In this document: positions 1-8,846 of the stretch, piece after piece | Layout of the letters: each line of letters starts with the position of its first letter | Numbering within the stretch: the first letter of the stretch is position 1 | Source: Falsirhodobacter deserti | GTDB taxonomy: Bacteria > Pseudomonadota > Alphaproteobacteria > Rhodobacterales > Rhodobacteraceae | Reading direction: 5' to 3' | DNA length: 64,000 nt | NCBI RefSeq assembly: GCF_004015795.1 | Contig: NZ_ML137218.1 | Coordinates: 1,330,311 to 1,394,310 of the forward strand | Program-made: the position numbers and the translations under genes | Notes under the pieces: generated by a model | What the model saw: only the letters and a program-made list of their open reading frames with translations | What the model was told of the DNA's origin: nothing | Databases searched by the model: none

Positions 1-530
1 TCTGCTGTCTGAGTGGTCACCACCGTGTTGAGCAGGCCATTCACACCACCGGGAATGAGAGGCGAGACAACTGGGTTGGCGACAAGTTCGGTCAGCGAAA
101 CATCCACGAGAGGAGTCGTAGAAAGGGGGGTCGAAAGGGTCCCGGTGACTGTCAGGTTGTCCGCATCCAGAGGAGCTTCGGTGATGATGTAAACGCTTCC
201 ATCCTCGCCGATAAAGTAGTTCCCTTGGACCGGGTTCACCTGCAGAGTCAGTCCCGTACCGAGAACGCCGAGCTCCAGTTCAGCGTTGCTGAAGGTAACA
301 CCGCCCCCGTAGGTTCCGGGTACAGGAGCACCGTCCACCACAGGCGCCAGAAAATCGCCCGTCGATACGGTTTCTGGCTCGGAGCCATCGCCGGTACCGT
401 CTACGTTGTAGCCGGAGAAAGCGGTCGACTGCCCGAAGGAGTTCAGCACCCCGGTCGGAGGCAGGATAACAACGGGTGTTTCAGCGGCAAGGTCAATCGT
501 CGCGCCGTTGATCTGTGTAATATATGGCAT
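1..530 (-). CDS. Hypothetical surface/secreted-like protein, C-terminus beyond the window
   Basis: Open reading frame that enters from the left edge; only its first 176 codons are visible. The start is the ATG at 528-530, preceded on the minus strand by a GAGGA ribosome binding site. The visible part is rich in Gly, Thr, Val and Pro, nearly free of Lys and Arg, and has short repeated beta-strand-like stretches such as the run ending TGTLSTPLSTTPLVDV. That composition is typical of extracellular or cell-surface beta-rich proteins of Rhodobacteraceae (RTX, Hint or adhesin type). No domain can be named from this fragment and no classical signal peptide is seen. Function unknown. The next 130 bp upstream are AT-richer and probably hold its promoter. 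Confidence 0.55.
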   Translation of the reverse strand, partial: MPYITQINGATIDLAAETPVVILPPTGVLNSFGQSTAFSGYNVDGTGDGSEPETVSTGDFLAPVVDGAPVPGTYGGGVTFSNAELELGVLGTGLTLQVNPVQGNYFIGEDGSVYIITEAPLDADNLTVTGTLSTPLSTTPLVDVSLTELVANPVVSPLIPGGVNGLLNTVVTTQTA

Positions 531-661
531 CTAAATCCTCATGATTCACCGATGTCCCCACCAAAAGTGGGAGACGAAAGCAGGCGATTAAGTGGAAGAT
601 AGCTACCCCTCAGACTGATTATCATAACGCGATACAGAGTTACGAACATTTTCAGTTTTAA

Positions 662-893
662 TTATATTTTACATGGCTGTACGACGGGAACGCTTTTTTG
701 TGGCTTCGCCAGGATTGCGTCCAGAAGCTTACCGAGATCCTGACTGACCTGCTCGCCCTTCACGGCCTCATAGGGCGCGGGCACCGCTCTTTGTTGCTGT
801 CCTGCACCTGCGCGAGATAGGCGCGGGACATCAGTATCGCGGGTCCGCATAACGGTCGGCGGCTGCGGTAAAGCCGGATTTTTCGAGATCCAT
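662..893 (-). pseudogene. Broken small gene of unknown function (about 75 codons in three frames)
   Basis: An ATG at 891-893 has a very good ribosome binding site (AAGGAG, 6 nt before it) but its frame stops after 20 codons (ending ADPRY). A second frame continues with MSRAYLAQVQDSNKER and a third with APYEAVKGEQVSQDLGKLLD up to a TAA at 662-664. The three pieces are collinear and read like one small, charged, helical protein broken by two frameshifts. The family is not recognised. Either this is a decayed gene or there are sequencing errors; a 20-aa leader peptide is a less likely reading. Confidence 0.35.
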
Positions 894-1074
894 GGCTCTC
901 TCCTTGGCCCGGGATGTCGTTCATGATGTGGGCGCATACTTACCGCTTGCGCCAAGGCGGCGCAGGACCAGCGGAACGGATCGCTTCCGGAACGGGATTG
1001 TTGAAAGCTTTGTTGAGAGCAACCTCTTGCGTCGCGCCATCACGTCGGCTAAACCCCTTTCTACCTTGAAGGCT

Positions 1075-1148
1075 GGCGGGTTGGCGGAGAGGTTACGCAG
1101 CGGATTGCAAATCCGTGAAGACCGGTTCGATTCCGGTACCCGCCTCCA
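1075..1148 (+). tRNA. tRNA-Cys (anticodon GCA)
   Basis: A 74-nt cloverleaf. The acceptor stem GGCGGGT pairs with ACCCGCC, the anticodon loop holds GCA, the T loop is TTCGATT, the discriminator base is T (U73, the known identity base for tRNA-Cys) and CCA is encoded. It stands alone, without an adjacent integrase. Confidence 0.97.
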
Positions 1149-1514
1149 CATCTCTTCAATAATCTGCATCACCTTCGGTCTGCGATTGGGATCACGGGTC
1201 GTGGGCAATTTGCATGTCCCTTCCGTGTTTTTAGCCTGGACGGCTGAAGCCGGGACCATCCGCCCGAGGAACGCCCCCACCCGAAGTTATCTGAAGCCCC
1301 GACGGTGCCGAGGATTCACTTGAACGAGATGGATCAGCGGTTTCCAGCTCCGAATATCCACAGCAAGGGTTCGGACCAAGGTGCAGATCTTTCAAATGGA
1401 AAGTGCCGCAGATTGTGCATCATCCGCCGCTGCGAGGCGACCGACAGGCAATCAGGCGCCGGAACATTCACCCCTGCCTGACGTTGCAGAACGCAGCGTG
1501 AACAGGAGCAGCCA
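1149..1514. other. Intergenic region without a supported gene
   Basis: About 365 bases between tRNA-Cys and the DUF3072 gene. The open frames here have no ribosome binding site or recognisable protein, and some run straight through the tRNA, so they are taken as chance. No repeat or clear promoter was identified. Confidence 0.5.
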
Positions 1515-1718
1515 ATGACGAATCCGAAAGCACATCCCGAAGGCAATGCCGAGAAAGATCCAGCTGATTGGGTCACGGGCGACGAAGCGATGACCGGCGC
1601 ACAGGCGAGTTATCTCAAGACCCTGAGCGAAGAAGCGGGAGAGACGTTCGACGACAGCCTGACGAAGGCGCAGGCAAGCGAGAGGATCGAGGAGTTGAAG
1701 GCCCAAACGGGCCGCTGA
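1515..1718 (+). CDS. DUF3072 domain-containing protein
   Basis: A 67-residue acidic protein containing the DUF3072 signature MTGAQASYLKTLSEEAGE (residues about 25-42) followed by a basic/acidic helix with ASERIEELKAQTG. Small proteins of this family are common in proteobacteria and actinobacteria; their role is not established, and the helical segment resembles the SAP-like ends of DNA-binding proteins only loosely. The ATG follows an AGGAG-like site (AGGAGCAGCC). The gene is monocistronic and converges on lepA, with a shared terminator-like hairpin between them. Confidence 0.8.
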   Translation: MTNPKAHPEGNAEKDPADWVTGDEAMTGAQASYLKTLSEEAGETFDDSLTKAQASERIEELKAQTGR

Positions 1719-1731
1719 TGCCTTGAACGAA

Positions 1732-1757
1732 AACGGCGGGCAAAGTTGCCCGCCGTT
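1732..1757 (-). terminator. Rho-independent terminator of lepA
   Basis: Perfect 12-bp stem AACGGCGGGCAA / TTGCCCGCCGTT with a 2-nt loop, lying between the convergent stops of the DUF3072 gene and lepA. On the minus strand it is followed by TTTTCGTT, so it mainly serves lepA, but it could also stop transcripts from the other side. Confidence 0.75.
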
Positions 1758-1761
1758 CGTG

Positions 1762-3561
1762 TCAGCTGTCCATCTTCAGGGCGCTGATGAAAGCTTCCTG
1801 CGGAATCTCCACCTTGCCGAACTGGCGCATCTTCTTTTTACCCGCCTTCTGCTTTTCCAGAAGCTTCTTCTTCCGGGTCGCGTCACCGCCGTAACATTTG
1901 GCCGTCACGTCCTTGCGCATCGCAGAGATCGTTTCCCGCGCGATCACCCGTCCGCCGATCGCGGCCTGCACGGGGATCTTGAACATGTGACGCGGGATCA
2001 GCTCTTTCAGCTTCTCGCACATCACACGGCCACGGGCTTCGGCCCGGTCCCGGTGCACCATCATCGAAAGCGCATCCACAGGCTCGTCATTCACGAGGAT
2101 GGACATCTTCACGAGGTTATCCTCGCGGTATTCGCTGATCTGGTAGTCGAAGGATGCATAGCCTTTCGTGACCGACTTGAGGCGGTCATAGAAGTCGAAC
2201 ACCACTTCGGCCAGCGGCAGGTCATAGACGACCATTGCGCGGCTGCCGGCATATGACAGATCCAGCTGGATGCCGCGACGATCCTGGCACAGCTTCAGAA
2301 TGTCGCCCAGATACTCGTCCGGCACCATGATCGTGGCCTTGATGCGCGGCTCCTGGATATGGTCGACATAGGTCAGGTCGGGCATGTCGGCAGGGTTGTG
2401 CAGCTCGCGCACCTCGCCGTCCTTCATGTGAAGCTTGAACACCACGCTCGGGGCGGTGGTGATAAGGTCCATGTCGTATTCGCGTTCCAGACGGTCGCGG
2501 ATCACTTCAAGATGCAGCAGGCCAAGGAAGCCGCAGCGGAAGCCGAAGCCCAGTGCTGCCGATGTCTCCATCTCATAGCTGAAGGAGGCGTCGTTCAGGG
2601 CCAGCTTCTCGATCGCGTCGCGCAGATCCTCGAAATCGTTCGCATCAACGGGGAACAGGCCGCAGAACACGACGGGCTGGGCCGGCTTGAAGCCCGGAAG
2701 CGGCTTGTCGGTGCCCTTCTTTTCATGCGTGATCGTGTCTCCGACGCGTGTGTCGCGCACCTGCTTGATCGAAGCTGTCAGCACGCCGATCTCGCCCGGG
2801 CCCAGTTCGGCGATATCCACCATGGCGGGTTTCAGCACGGCCAAACGGTCGATGCCGTAAACCGCTCCGGTCTGCATCATCTTCACGCGGTCGCCCCTGC
2901 GGATCACCCCGTCCATCACGCGGATCATGACCACGACGCCCAGATAGGGATCGTACCACGAATCGACCAGCATCGCCTTCAGGGGCGCGTCGCGGTCGCC
3001 TTTCGGGGCGGGAAGACGCTGAACGATCGCCTCCAGCACCTCCGGAATGCCCATGCCCGACTTGGCCGAGATCGGAATCGCCTGCGAGGCGTCGATGCCG
3101 ATCACATCCTCGATCTGCGCCTTGACCCGGTCCGGCTCTGCCGCGGGCAGGTCGATCTTGTTCAGCACCGGCACGATCTCGTGATCGGCATCCAGCGCCT
3201 GATATACGTTGGCAAGCGTCTGCGCCTCGACCCCCTGGGATGCGTCCACGACCAGAAGCGAGCCTTCAACGGCCCGCATCGACCGGCTGACTTCATAGGC
3301 AAAGTCCACGTGGCCGGGGGTGTCGATCAGGTTCAGGATATAGGTGTGGCCATCCTTTGCCGGATACTCGATCCGGACGGTGTTGGCCTTGATGGTGATG
3401 CCGCGCTCACGCTCGATATCCATCGCGTCAAGCATTTGCGCTTTCATGTCGCGTTCGGCCACCGTCCCCGTCAGCTGGATCAGCCGATCTGCAAGGGTGG
3501 ATTTGCCGTGGTCGATATGCGCCACGATGGAGAAGTTGCGGATGCGGTCGAGCTGGGTCAT
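1762..3561 (-). CDS. lepA: Elongation factor 4 (LepA), ribosome back-translocating GTPase
   Basis: 599 residues, the usual LepA length. The N-terminal GTPase domain has the G1 motif [10 protein letters not shown]3 DTPGH and G4 NKID. EF-G-like domains II, III and V follow, then the LepA-specific C-terminal domain ending with the basic run [17 protein letters not shown]. LepA is a conserved translational GTPase that acts on stalled or mistranslocated ribosomes and in 30S assembly. The chosen start is [11 protein letters not shown]; an in-frame start nine codons upstream (MLFHGHMRV) is possible but lies outside the conserved region. Monocistronic, with its own terminator. Confidence 0.97.
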   Translation of the reverse strand: MTQLDRIRNFSIVAHIDHGKSTLADRLIQLTGTVAERDMKAQMLDAMDIERERGITIKANTVRIEYPAKDGHTYILNLIDTPGHVDFAYEVSRSMRAVEGSLLVVDASQGVEAQTLANVYQALDADHEIVPVLNKIDLPAAEPDRVKAQIEDVIGIDASQAIPISAKSGMGIPEVLEAIVQRLPAPKGDRDAPLKAMLVDSWYDPYLGVVVMIRVMDGVIRRGDRVKMMQTGAVYGIDRLAVLKPAMVDIAELGPGEIGVLTASIKQVRDTRVGDTITHEKKGTDKPLPGFKPAQPVVFCGLFPVDANDFEDLRDAIEKLALNDASFSYEMETSAALGFGFRCGFLGLLHLEVIRDRLEREYDMDLITTAPSVVFKLHMKDGEVRELHNPADMPDLTYVDHIQEPRIKATIMVPDEYLGDILKLCQDRRGIQLDLSYAGSRAMVVYDLPLAEVVFDFYDRLKSVTKGYASFDYQISEYREDNLVKMSILVNDEPVDALSMMVHRDRAEARGRVMCEKLKELIPRHMFKIPVQAAIGGRVIARETISAMRKDVTAKCYGGDATRKKKLLEKQKAGKKKMRQFGKVEIPQEAFISALKMDS

Positions 3562-3734
3562 GACGCGCATATGACCATGAAACAACACCCGGTCAATGCC
3601 CTTCGCGTGACGTCACAACCCCGCGAGGGAAAGAGCGACCCCGGCGCCGGTGTTGCATAATCCTTAACGGCCCTCATACTCGCACGTATTCGGCACAGGG
3701 CAGCACAAGACCGCCCGAAACACGAGGCAGACAG

Positions 3735-4037
3735 ATGAAGAAAACAATGCTTGCAGCGGCGCTGATCGCGACCGCGTTCCCGATGATCGCATCCGCCGGC
3801 CCGGTGGAGCGGGCCTGCCTGCGATCCGACCGCGGCGCAGGCAATGCCCAGATATGTTCGTGCATCCAGCAGGCGGCCGACATGACGCTGAACTCCTCGG
3901 ATCAGCACCGCGCCGCCGCCTTCTTCAAGGATCCGGACGAAGCGCAGGCGATGCGCGTGTCCCGCAAATCCAGCGACAGCGCTTTCTGGAACCGCTACAA
4001 GAGTTTCGGACAGGCGGCGCAGGCCTATTGCGGCTGA
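3735..4037 (+). CDS. Small secreted protein of unknown function
   Basis: 100 residues with a clear Sec signal peptide (MKKT, hydrophobic core, cleavage expected after ASA near residue 22). The mature part has four cysteines (in RACLRS, ICSCIQ and the C-terminal AYCG), suggesting disulfides in the periplasm. Similar short four-Cys proteins of unknown role occur in Rhodobacteraceae. The start is preceded by GAGGCAGACAG. No neighbour points to a function: it stands alone between lepA and rpmB. Confidence 0.7.
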   Translation: MKKTMLAAALIATAFPMIASAGPVERACLRSDRGAGNAQICSCIQQAADMTLNSSDQHRAAAFFKDPDEAQAMRVSRKSSDSAFWNRYKSFGQAAQAYCG

Positions 4038-4084
4038 ACCGGAGGGCGGATTTTCCGCCCTTCCCCTCCGCACCAATGAAACGC

Positions 4085-4110
4085 AAAAAGCCCCGCCGCA
4101 TGGGCGAGGC
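4085..4110 (-). terminator. Rho-independent terminator of rpmB
   Basis: On the minus strand a stem GCCTCGCC / GGCGGGGC (one G-U pair) with a 5-nt loop is followed directly by TTTTT. It lies 28 bp after the rpmB stop. Confidence 0.8.
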
Positions 4111-4137
4111 CTTGATCTTGCGGATATCGGCGTGGGA

Positions 4138-4425
4138 TCAGGCGGTTGCCTGAGCCTTCGCAATCTCTTTCTTGATCTTCAGTGCGTTCGCCGACAGGTC
4201 GCCATCGGCGGTTTTTGCCAGATAAGCGTCCAGACCACCGCGGTGATCGACCGTGCGCAGGGCAGCTGCCGAAACGCGGAACTTGAACGATTGACCCAGA
4301 ACGTCAGAGATCAGGGTAACGTCGTTCAGGTTCGGCAGGAAGCGCCGACGGGTCTTGTTGTTGGCGTGCGAGATTTTGTTGCCCGTCATCGGGCCCTTAC
4401 CGCTCAGTTCGCAGACGCGCGACAT
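4138..4425 (-). CDS. rpmB: 50S ribosomal protein L28
   Basis: 95 residues starting [19 protein letters not shown] and containing [11 protein letters not shown], the L28 signature. The C-terminal extension seen in alphaproteobacteria ([15 protein letters not shown]) is present. It is a structural protein of the large ribosomal subunit near the E site. Only one cysteine is present in the N-terminal motif, so this is the zinc-free form. Single gene followed by a strong terminator. Confidence 0.97.
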   Translation of the reverse strand: MSRVCELSGKGPMTGNKISHANNKTRRRFLPNLNDVTLISDVLGQSFKFRVSAAALRTVDHRGGLDAYLAKTADGDLSANALKIKKEIAKAQATA

Positions 4426-4584
4426 GATGTTGATCCTTCAAACATGATGGGCACCGCCGAAAGGCAGAGCGCCGAAAATCCGTTGGGCGTCCTTAATGGC
4501 ATGCCACCCCGGCGTCAAGCAGGAAGCGACATGGCAACACCGCGTATCTGCAATATATAGGTCGGACTGCCGAAAGGACACCCG

Positions 4585-5295
4585 ATGCGAAAGATCACCC
4601 TTGCCCTTCTTGCCTTTCTGCTGGCCCTTCCGGCCACGGCCCAGCAGACCGAGCAGGCAAGCTATTCCCTGACCATCCGCGGCATCACCGCCGGCAGCCT
4701 GCGGATCGCCGCGCGGGTGGAGGATGGCCGTTATTCCGTCAACGGCGTGCTGGAAAGCGGCGGGCTCGTCGGCATCCTGCGCCGCATCCGTTATGACGCC
4801 AGTGCGCAGGGGCGCGTGACGGGGAACAGGTTCATCCCCTCCTCCTATGCCGAGCGTGCGGACAATAACGGGCGTACGCGCAGCGGCACGATGGATTATC
4901 GCGCCGGTGTGCCGCAGGTGAAGGAATACGATCCGCCCCGGCGCGCGGATGAAGATGACGTGGACGCCGCGACGCAAGCCGGAACCGTCGATCCGCTGAC
5001 CGCGCTTTATGCCACGTTGCGCGATGTGCCACCCGGGCAGGAATGCGGCCGGTCGCTTCGCATCTTCGACGGGCGGCGTGCGACCGAGATCGCGCTGTCC
5101 CAGCCCCGCAGGCAGAACGGGGCGGTGACGTGCAACGGCGAATTCCGCCGCTTGGGTGGCTATTCCGCGCGGGAGATGGCCGAAAAACGTGTCTTTCCCT
5201 TCACGCTGACCTATCGCCCCGCGGGCGACATGATGCGCGTCACCCAGATCACCACCGATACCGTTTACGGTCAGGCACGCCTGACACGGCGCTGA
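4585..5295 (+). CDS. DUF3108 domain-containing periplasmic protein
   Basis: 236 residues with an N-terminal signal peptide (cleavage expected after ATAQ, near residue 21). The rest matches the DUF3108 beta-rich fold: an YSLTIRGITAGSLRI strand start, then GVLESGGLVGILRRIRYDA, and a mid-region DPLTALYATLRD typical of the family. DUF3108 proteins are periplasmic or outer-membrane-facing and belong to a beta-barrel-like lipid-binding fold; no activity is proven. Preceded by AAAGGACACCCG. It precedes hisD by 54 bp and could be co-transcribed with it. Confidence 0.8.
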   Translation: MRKITLALLAFLLALPATAQQTEQASYSLTIRGITAGSLRIAARVEDGRYSVNGVLESGGLVGILRRIRYDASAQGRVTGNRFIPSSYAERADNNGRTRSGTMDYRAGVPQVKEYDPPRRADEDDVDAATQAGTVDPLTALYATLRDVPPGQECGRSLRIFDGRRATEIALSQPRRQNGAVTCNGEFRRLGGYSAREMAEKRVFPFTLTYRPAGDMMRVTQITTDTVYGQARLTRR

Positions 5296-5349
5296 TGTCT
5301 TGAGGGCCTCTTCCGCGCTTGGTATGCCTGCGCGGGTAAGGAGACCCCA

Positions 5350-6651
5350 ATGCCCCAGTTCCTGTCCACCCGCGACGCCGATTTCGAACAGGCCTTCACC
5401 GCGCTTCTGGGAATGAAGCGGGAGGACAGCCCTGATGTGGATGCCATTGTCGGCACGATCATCGCGGATGTGCGCGAACGGGGCGATGCGGCGGTGATCG
5501 AGCTTACCTCGCGTTTCGACCGGCTGGACCTGACGCCCGCAACGCTCTCTTTCACCCCTGACGAGATCGAGGCAGAGATCGCCAAGGTGTCGCCCGAGGA
5601 TCGGGCTGCGCTGGAGCTGGCTGCAGAACGTATCCGCGCCTATCACGCCCGCCAGATGCCGGAGGATCAACGATGGACGGATGCAAGCGGTGCATCCCTT
5701 GGCTGGCGCTGGACGCCGGTCTCGGCGGCGGGGCTCTATGTGCCTGGCGGGCTGGCAAGCTACCCCTCTTCCGTCCTGATGAACGCGATCCCTGCCAAGG
5801 TGGCGGGGGTTGAACGGCTGGCCATCGCCTGCCCCACGCCGGGCGGTGTGGTCAATCCGCTGGTATTGCTGGCAGCGTCGCTGGCCGGCGTTGATGTGGT
5901 GTACCGCATCGGCGGCGCGCAGGCGATCGCGGCACTTGCCTATGGCACCGAAACCGTCGCTCCGGTGGACAAGATCACCGGCCCCGGCAACGCCTTCGTG
6001 GCAGCGGCCAAGCGGAGGGTGTTCGGCAAGGTCGGGATCGACATGATCGCCGGCCCGTCCGAGATTCTCGTGATTGCCGATGCCGAAAACGACCCCGACT
6101 GGATCGCGCTGGACCTGCTGTCACAGGCCGAACATGACGAAAGCGCCCAGTCGATCCTGATCACGGATGACGCCGCGTTCGGGCGCGCCGTGGCCGAAGC
6201 CGTCGAAGCCCGCCTGCAAACGCTGGAACGTCGGGCGATCGCTGCCAAAAGCTGGCAGGATTTCGGCGCGGTCATCGTGGCGGATGATCTGGAACAGGCC
6301 GCCGCGCTGTCCAACCGCGTCGCCCCCGAACACCTGGAGCTTTGCGTGGCCGACCCCGAAGCCCTGGCCGATCGCATCACCCATGCCGGCGCGATTTTTC
6401 TTGGCGCATGGACGCCCGAGGCTATTGGCGATTATGTCGGCGGCCCGAACCACGTGCTGCCCACCGCCAGATCGGCCCGCTTCTCCTCGGGGCTGTCGGT
6501 GATGGATTTTCTCAAGCGTACCACCCTTGCCCGCATGACACCCGAGGCGCTGGCCGCCATCGGCCCTGCCGCCGAACGTCTGGCAATCTCGGAAAGCCTT
6601 GAAGCGCACGGCCTGTCCGTTCGCGCGCGGCTGGACCGGCTGAACCGATGA
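5350..6651 (+). CDS. hisD: Histidinol dehydrogenase
   Basis: 433 residues, full length. Catalyses the last two NAD-dependent oxidations of histidine biosynthesis (L-histidinol to L-histidine) in the cytoplasm. Visible signatures: GGAQAIAALAYGT, DKITGPGN, the zinc/active-site segment SQAEHDESAQS, and APEHLEL with the catalytic Glu-His pair. The ATG has an AAGGAG site. It opens the tight run hisD - UPF0262 - phosphatase and overlaps the next gene by 4 bp (ATGA). No other his gene is nearby, as is usual for alphaproteobacteria with a scattered his pathway. Confidence 0.97.
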   Translation: MPQFLSTRDADFEQAFTALLGMKREDSPDVDAIVGTIIADVRERGDAAVIELTSRFDRLDLTPATLSFTPDEIEAEIAKVSPEDRAALELAAERIRAYHARQMPEDQRWTDASGASLGWRWTPVSAAGLYVPGGLASYPSSVLMNAIPAKVAGVERLAIACPTPGGVVNPLVLLAASLAGVDVVYRIGGAQAIAALAYGTETVAPVDKITGPGNAFVAAAKRRVFGKVGIDMIAGPSEILVIADAENDPDWIALDLLSQAEHDESAQSILITDDAAFGRAVAEAVEARLQTLERRAIAAKSWQDFGAVIVADDLEQAAALSNRVAPEHLELCVADPEALADRITHAGAIFLGAWTPEAIGDYVGGPNHVLPTARSARFSSGLSVMDFLKRTTLARMTPEALAAIGPAAERLAISESLEAHGLSVRARLDRLNR

Positions 6652-7073
6652 CGCGGCTGGTGAACATCACGATCGACGCCGAACCGGGCGGCGATTGCCG
6701 CGCCGCGATGGACGATCTGGCGCAGGAGAACAACTTCGCCCTGCTTGATCTGGAAGGCCCCTACGATTTGCATCTGGCCATGCGCGAAGGGCGTGTCGTG
6801 TTTGCCGTTTCGGCAAGCGGGGCCATGCGGGAGTTTCATCTTTCGCTTGGCCCGTTCCGGCAGGTCGTGAAGGATTACTTCCAGATCTGCGACAGCCTGA
6901 TCGAAGCCAAGAACCGCCTGCCTGCCGACCGCATAGAAGCCATCGACATGGCGCGGCGCGGCATCCACAACGAAGGCGCCCGCATCGTGCAGGAGCGTCT
7001 GGCAGGCAAGGCGCAGGTGGATCTGGAAACGGCCCGCCGGCTTTTTACCCTGATTTGCGCGATGCAGAGGTAG
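6648..7073 (+). CDS. UPF0262 family protein
   Basis: 141 residues matching UPF0262, a family largely confined to alphaproteobacteria. It contains the conserved core FHLSLGPFRQVVKDYFQIC and the following helix SLIEAKNRLPADRIEAIDM. It is soluble, with no signal or membrane segment. Function unknown. Its stable position directly after hisD, overlapping it by 4 bp, means it is co-translated with it. Start ATG as given; no better alternative. Confidence 0.9.
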   Translation: MTRLVNITIDAEPGGDCRAAMDDLAQENNFALLDLEGPYDLHLAMREGRVVFAVSASGAMREFHLSLGPFRQVVKDYFQICDSLIEAKNRLPADRIEAIDMARRGIHNEGARIVQERLAGKAQVDLETARRLFTLICAMQR

Positions 7074-7074
7074 C

Positions 7075-7527
7075 ATGGACAAGATGCCCGCCTCCATCCT
7101 CTTCTGCTGCGATCACAATGCCGTCCGTTCGCCCATGGCAGAAGGATTGATGAAGCAGCTTTACGGCACGCGCAGCTATGTCCAGTCTGCCGGCGTACGG
7201 AACGATCTGGAAATCGACGGCTTTTCCGTTGCCGTCTGCCGCGAGCTTGGGATCGAACTGGAACGCCACCGCACCCGATCCTTCGAGGATATGCGCGACC
7301 GGGGAGAGGAGCTTTCCGGCTTCGAACTGATCATCGCCCTGTCTGCCGCCAGCCGCGACATGGCCGAAAAGCTGACCCGCCGCCATCACTTGGCGGTGGA
7401 ACATTGGCCGATCATCGATCCGGTCGGCACCGGAGAGAATCGTGAGGCGAAGCTTGAAGCCTATCGCCGGACGCGCGACCAGATCCGCGAACGGATGATC
7501 GCGCGGTTCGGCCCGCCAGAACGTTAG
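7075..7527 (+). CDS. Low-molecular-weight phosphotyrosine phosphatase family protein
   Basis: 150 residues. The N-terminus has the family P-loop as CDHNAVRS: Cys12, five residues, Arg18, then Ser19. The general-acid loop appears as IIDPVGTGEN near residue 110. The family covers tyrosine phosphatases and arsenate reductases; the missing ArsC-type resolving cysteines and absence of ars genes make phosphatase activity more likely. It starts 1 nt after the UPF0262 stop and ends overlapping by 4 nt the convergent GFA gene. The substrate is unknown. An internal ATG (codon 4) is an alternative start. Confidence 0.82.
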   Translation: MDKMPASILFCCDHNAVRSPMAEGLMKQLYGTRSYVQSAGVRNDLEIDGFSVAVCRELGIELERHRTRSFEDMRDRGEELSGFELIIALSAASRDMAEKLTRRHHLAVEHWPIIDPVGTGENREAKLEAYRRTRDQIRERMIARFGPPER

Positions 7528-7934
7528 ATCCTTTCAAAGCGCAGAACGCCGATCCGCCCGTTGCTGGACCCGTCGCTGGGATGGTTGACCCCGTCCGAAA
7601 CCGGCACCTCGGCGAAATCGAACGGGCTTACACCCTGCAGGCAAGCGACGTTCACGCCGTATTCCTCGGGGTTCGAACGGCGCTGGTGGTGGGTATAGAT
7701 ACCGCAGCGCGAACAGAAATAATGCCGCGCCTGACCGGTGTTGAACTGGTAAAGCGTCAGCAGGTCCTGCCCCTGATGGATCGCGATCCCGTCCAGCCGC
7801 GCCGAAACCGCCACGGCCCCGCGCATCCGGCAGAACGAACAGTCGCAACGGCGGGCGGTGCTCAGCCCATCGCTCAGCGTCACGCTGAACTTTACGCTGC
7901 CGCAGTGACAGGCGCCCTCGTACGTGTCGGTCAT
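7524..7934 (-). CDS. GFA/CENP-V domain protein (glutathione-dependent formaldehyde-activating family)
   Basis: 136 residues. The zinc-binding cysteines of the GFA fold are present: CHCGSV near the N-terminus, CDCSFC, then CSRCGIYTHH. Named after glutathione-dependent formaldehyde-activating enzyme, but most small members have no proven activity and this one has no formaldehyde genes beside it. The start MTDTYEG is chosen because GGAGGAATGAA precedes it; a longer frame reaches 7994 without a site. Divergent from infA. Confidence 0.85.
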   Translation of the reverse strand: MTDTYEGACHCGSVKFSVTLSDGLSTARRCDCSFCRMRGAVAVSARLDGIAIHQGQDLLTLYQFNTGQARHYFCSRCGIYTHHQRRSNPEEYGVNVACLQGVSPFDFAEVPVSDGVNHPSDGSSNGRIGVLRFERI

Positions 7935-7968
7935 TTCATTCCTCCGTCTGCCCGAATCGCTTTTGCAC

Positions 7969-8025
7969 TTGAAAAAAATGATTCTGGGGCGCATCTAACC
8001 GCGCAAGCCCCGCTGCATGCGGGGC
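7969..8025 (+). promoter_or_regulatory. Candidate infA promoter and leader hairpin
   Basis: In the infA upstream region a sigma70-like pair TTGAAA (7969-7974) and ATCTAA (7993-7998) is spaced by 18 nt. Just downstream, 8007-8025, is a perfect 7-bp hairpin (GCCCCGC / GCGGGGC, loop TGCAT) ending 21 nt before the infA ATG, hence in its predicted 5' untranslated leader. No T-run follows it. Confidence 0.4.
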
Positions 8026-8046
8026 ATTATCCATTCTGGAGACAAC

Positions 8047-8265
8047 ATGGCCAAGGAAGACATTCTCGAATTCCCCGGTGTCGTGAAGGAACTCCTGCCC
8101 AACGCCACATTCAGGGTCGAACTCGATAATGGCCATGAATTGATCGCGACAATGGCAGGCAAGATGCGCAAAAACCGCATCCGCGTTCTGGCAGGCGACA
8201 AGGTGCAGGTGGAAATGACACCCTACGACCTTACCAAGGGTCGCATCAACTACCGCTTCAAGTAA
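8047..8265 (+). CDS. infA: Translation initiation factor IF-1
   Basis: 72 residues, standard length, a single S1/OB-fold domain: [18 protein letters not shown] at the start, then [19 protein letters not shown] and the end [12 protein letters not shown]-1 blocks the 30S A site during initiation. The start MAKED is fixed by homology and a GGAGACAAC site; the frame is open ten codons further upstream but that part is not conserved. Maf follows after 5 bp. Confidence 0.98.
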   Translation: MAKEDILEFPGVVKELLPNATFRVELDNGHELIATMAGKMRKNRIRVLAGDKVQVEMTPYDLTKGRINYRFK

Positions 8266-8270
8266 GGCCC

Positions 8271-8846
8271 ATGCGCCTTATCCTTGGCTCGGCCAGTCCC
8301 CGGCGGAAAGAACTGCTGGGGCAGCTTGGCATCCAGCCGGATGCCATCACCCCGCCCGATATCGATGAAACGCCGCTGAAGGACGAGCTTCCGCGCCCTT
8401 ATTGCGCACGCATCGCCCGCGCAAAGGCCGAAGCTGTCGCAAGTGGCCCTGACGATGTGGTGCTGTGCGCCGACACGACCGTTGCCCTTGGGCGGCGGAT
8501 CATGGGCAAGCCTGCCGACAAGGCGCAAGCTGCGCAATTCCTGATCGCGCTTGGCGGACGCCGCCACCAGATCATCACTGCCGTCGTTGTGCGGCGGGGG
8601 GAACGTGTGTTCACGCGCGAAGTCGTCAGTCACGCCAAGATGAAGCGGCTGTCGGACATCGAACTGAACGCTTATCTTGATTCGGGCGATTGGCAGGGCA
8701 AAGCCGGCGGCTACGGCATTCAGGGCGCAGCGGGCGCGTTCATTCCCTGGATCTCGGGTTCGTTCACCGGCATTGTCGGCCTGCCTTTGGCCGAAACGGC
8801 ACAACTTCTGGCCGCCGCTGGCTGGCCCGTCTGGAGGACGGCATGA
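8271..8846 (+). CDS. Maf-like nucleoside triphosphate pyrophosphatase (YhdE type)
   Basis: 191 residues. The N-terminal [14 protein letters not shown] motif, the DIDET segment, and the catalytic ADTTVAL and GKPAD motifs are all present. Maf proteins hydrolyse dTTP/UTP or modified nucleotides to monophosphates (house-cleaning). It overlaps the RNase E/G gene by 4 bp, in the order infA-maf-rng-yacG that is common in Rhodobacteraceae. Which nucleotide it prefers cannot be read with certainty. Confidence 0.93.
   Translation: MRLILGSASPRRKELLGQLGIQPDAITPPDIDETPLKDELPRPYCARIARAKAEAVASGPDDVVLCADTTVALGRRIMGKPADKAQAAQFLIALGGRRHQIITAVVVRRGERVFTREVVSHAKMKRLSDIELNAYLDSGDWQGKAGGYGIQGAAGAFIPWISGSFTGIVGLPLAETAQLLAAAGWPVWRTA

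Noticed and set aside
892-1323. 143-codon frame across tRNA-Cys
   Set aside because: A coding region through an intact tRNA gene is implausible; no homology.
2359-3660. 433-codon open frame antisense to lepA
   Set aside because: It lies wholly over the lepA coding sequence; the His/Asp/Gly-rich product is typical of antisense frames in high-GC genes and has no ribosome site.
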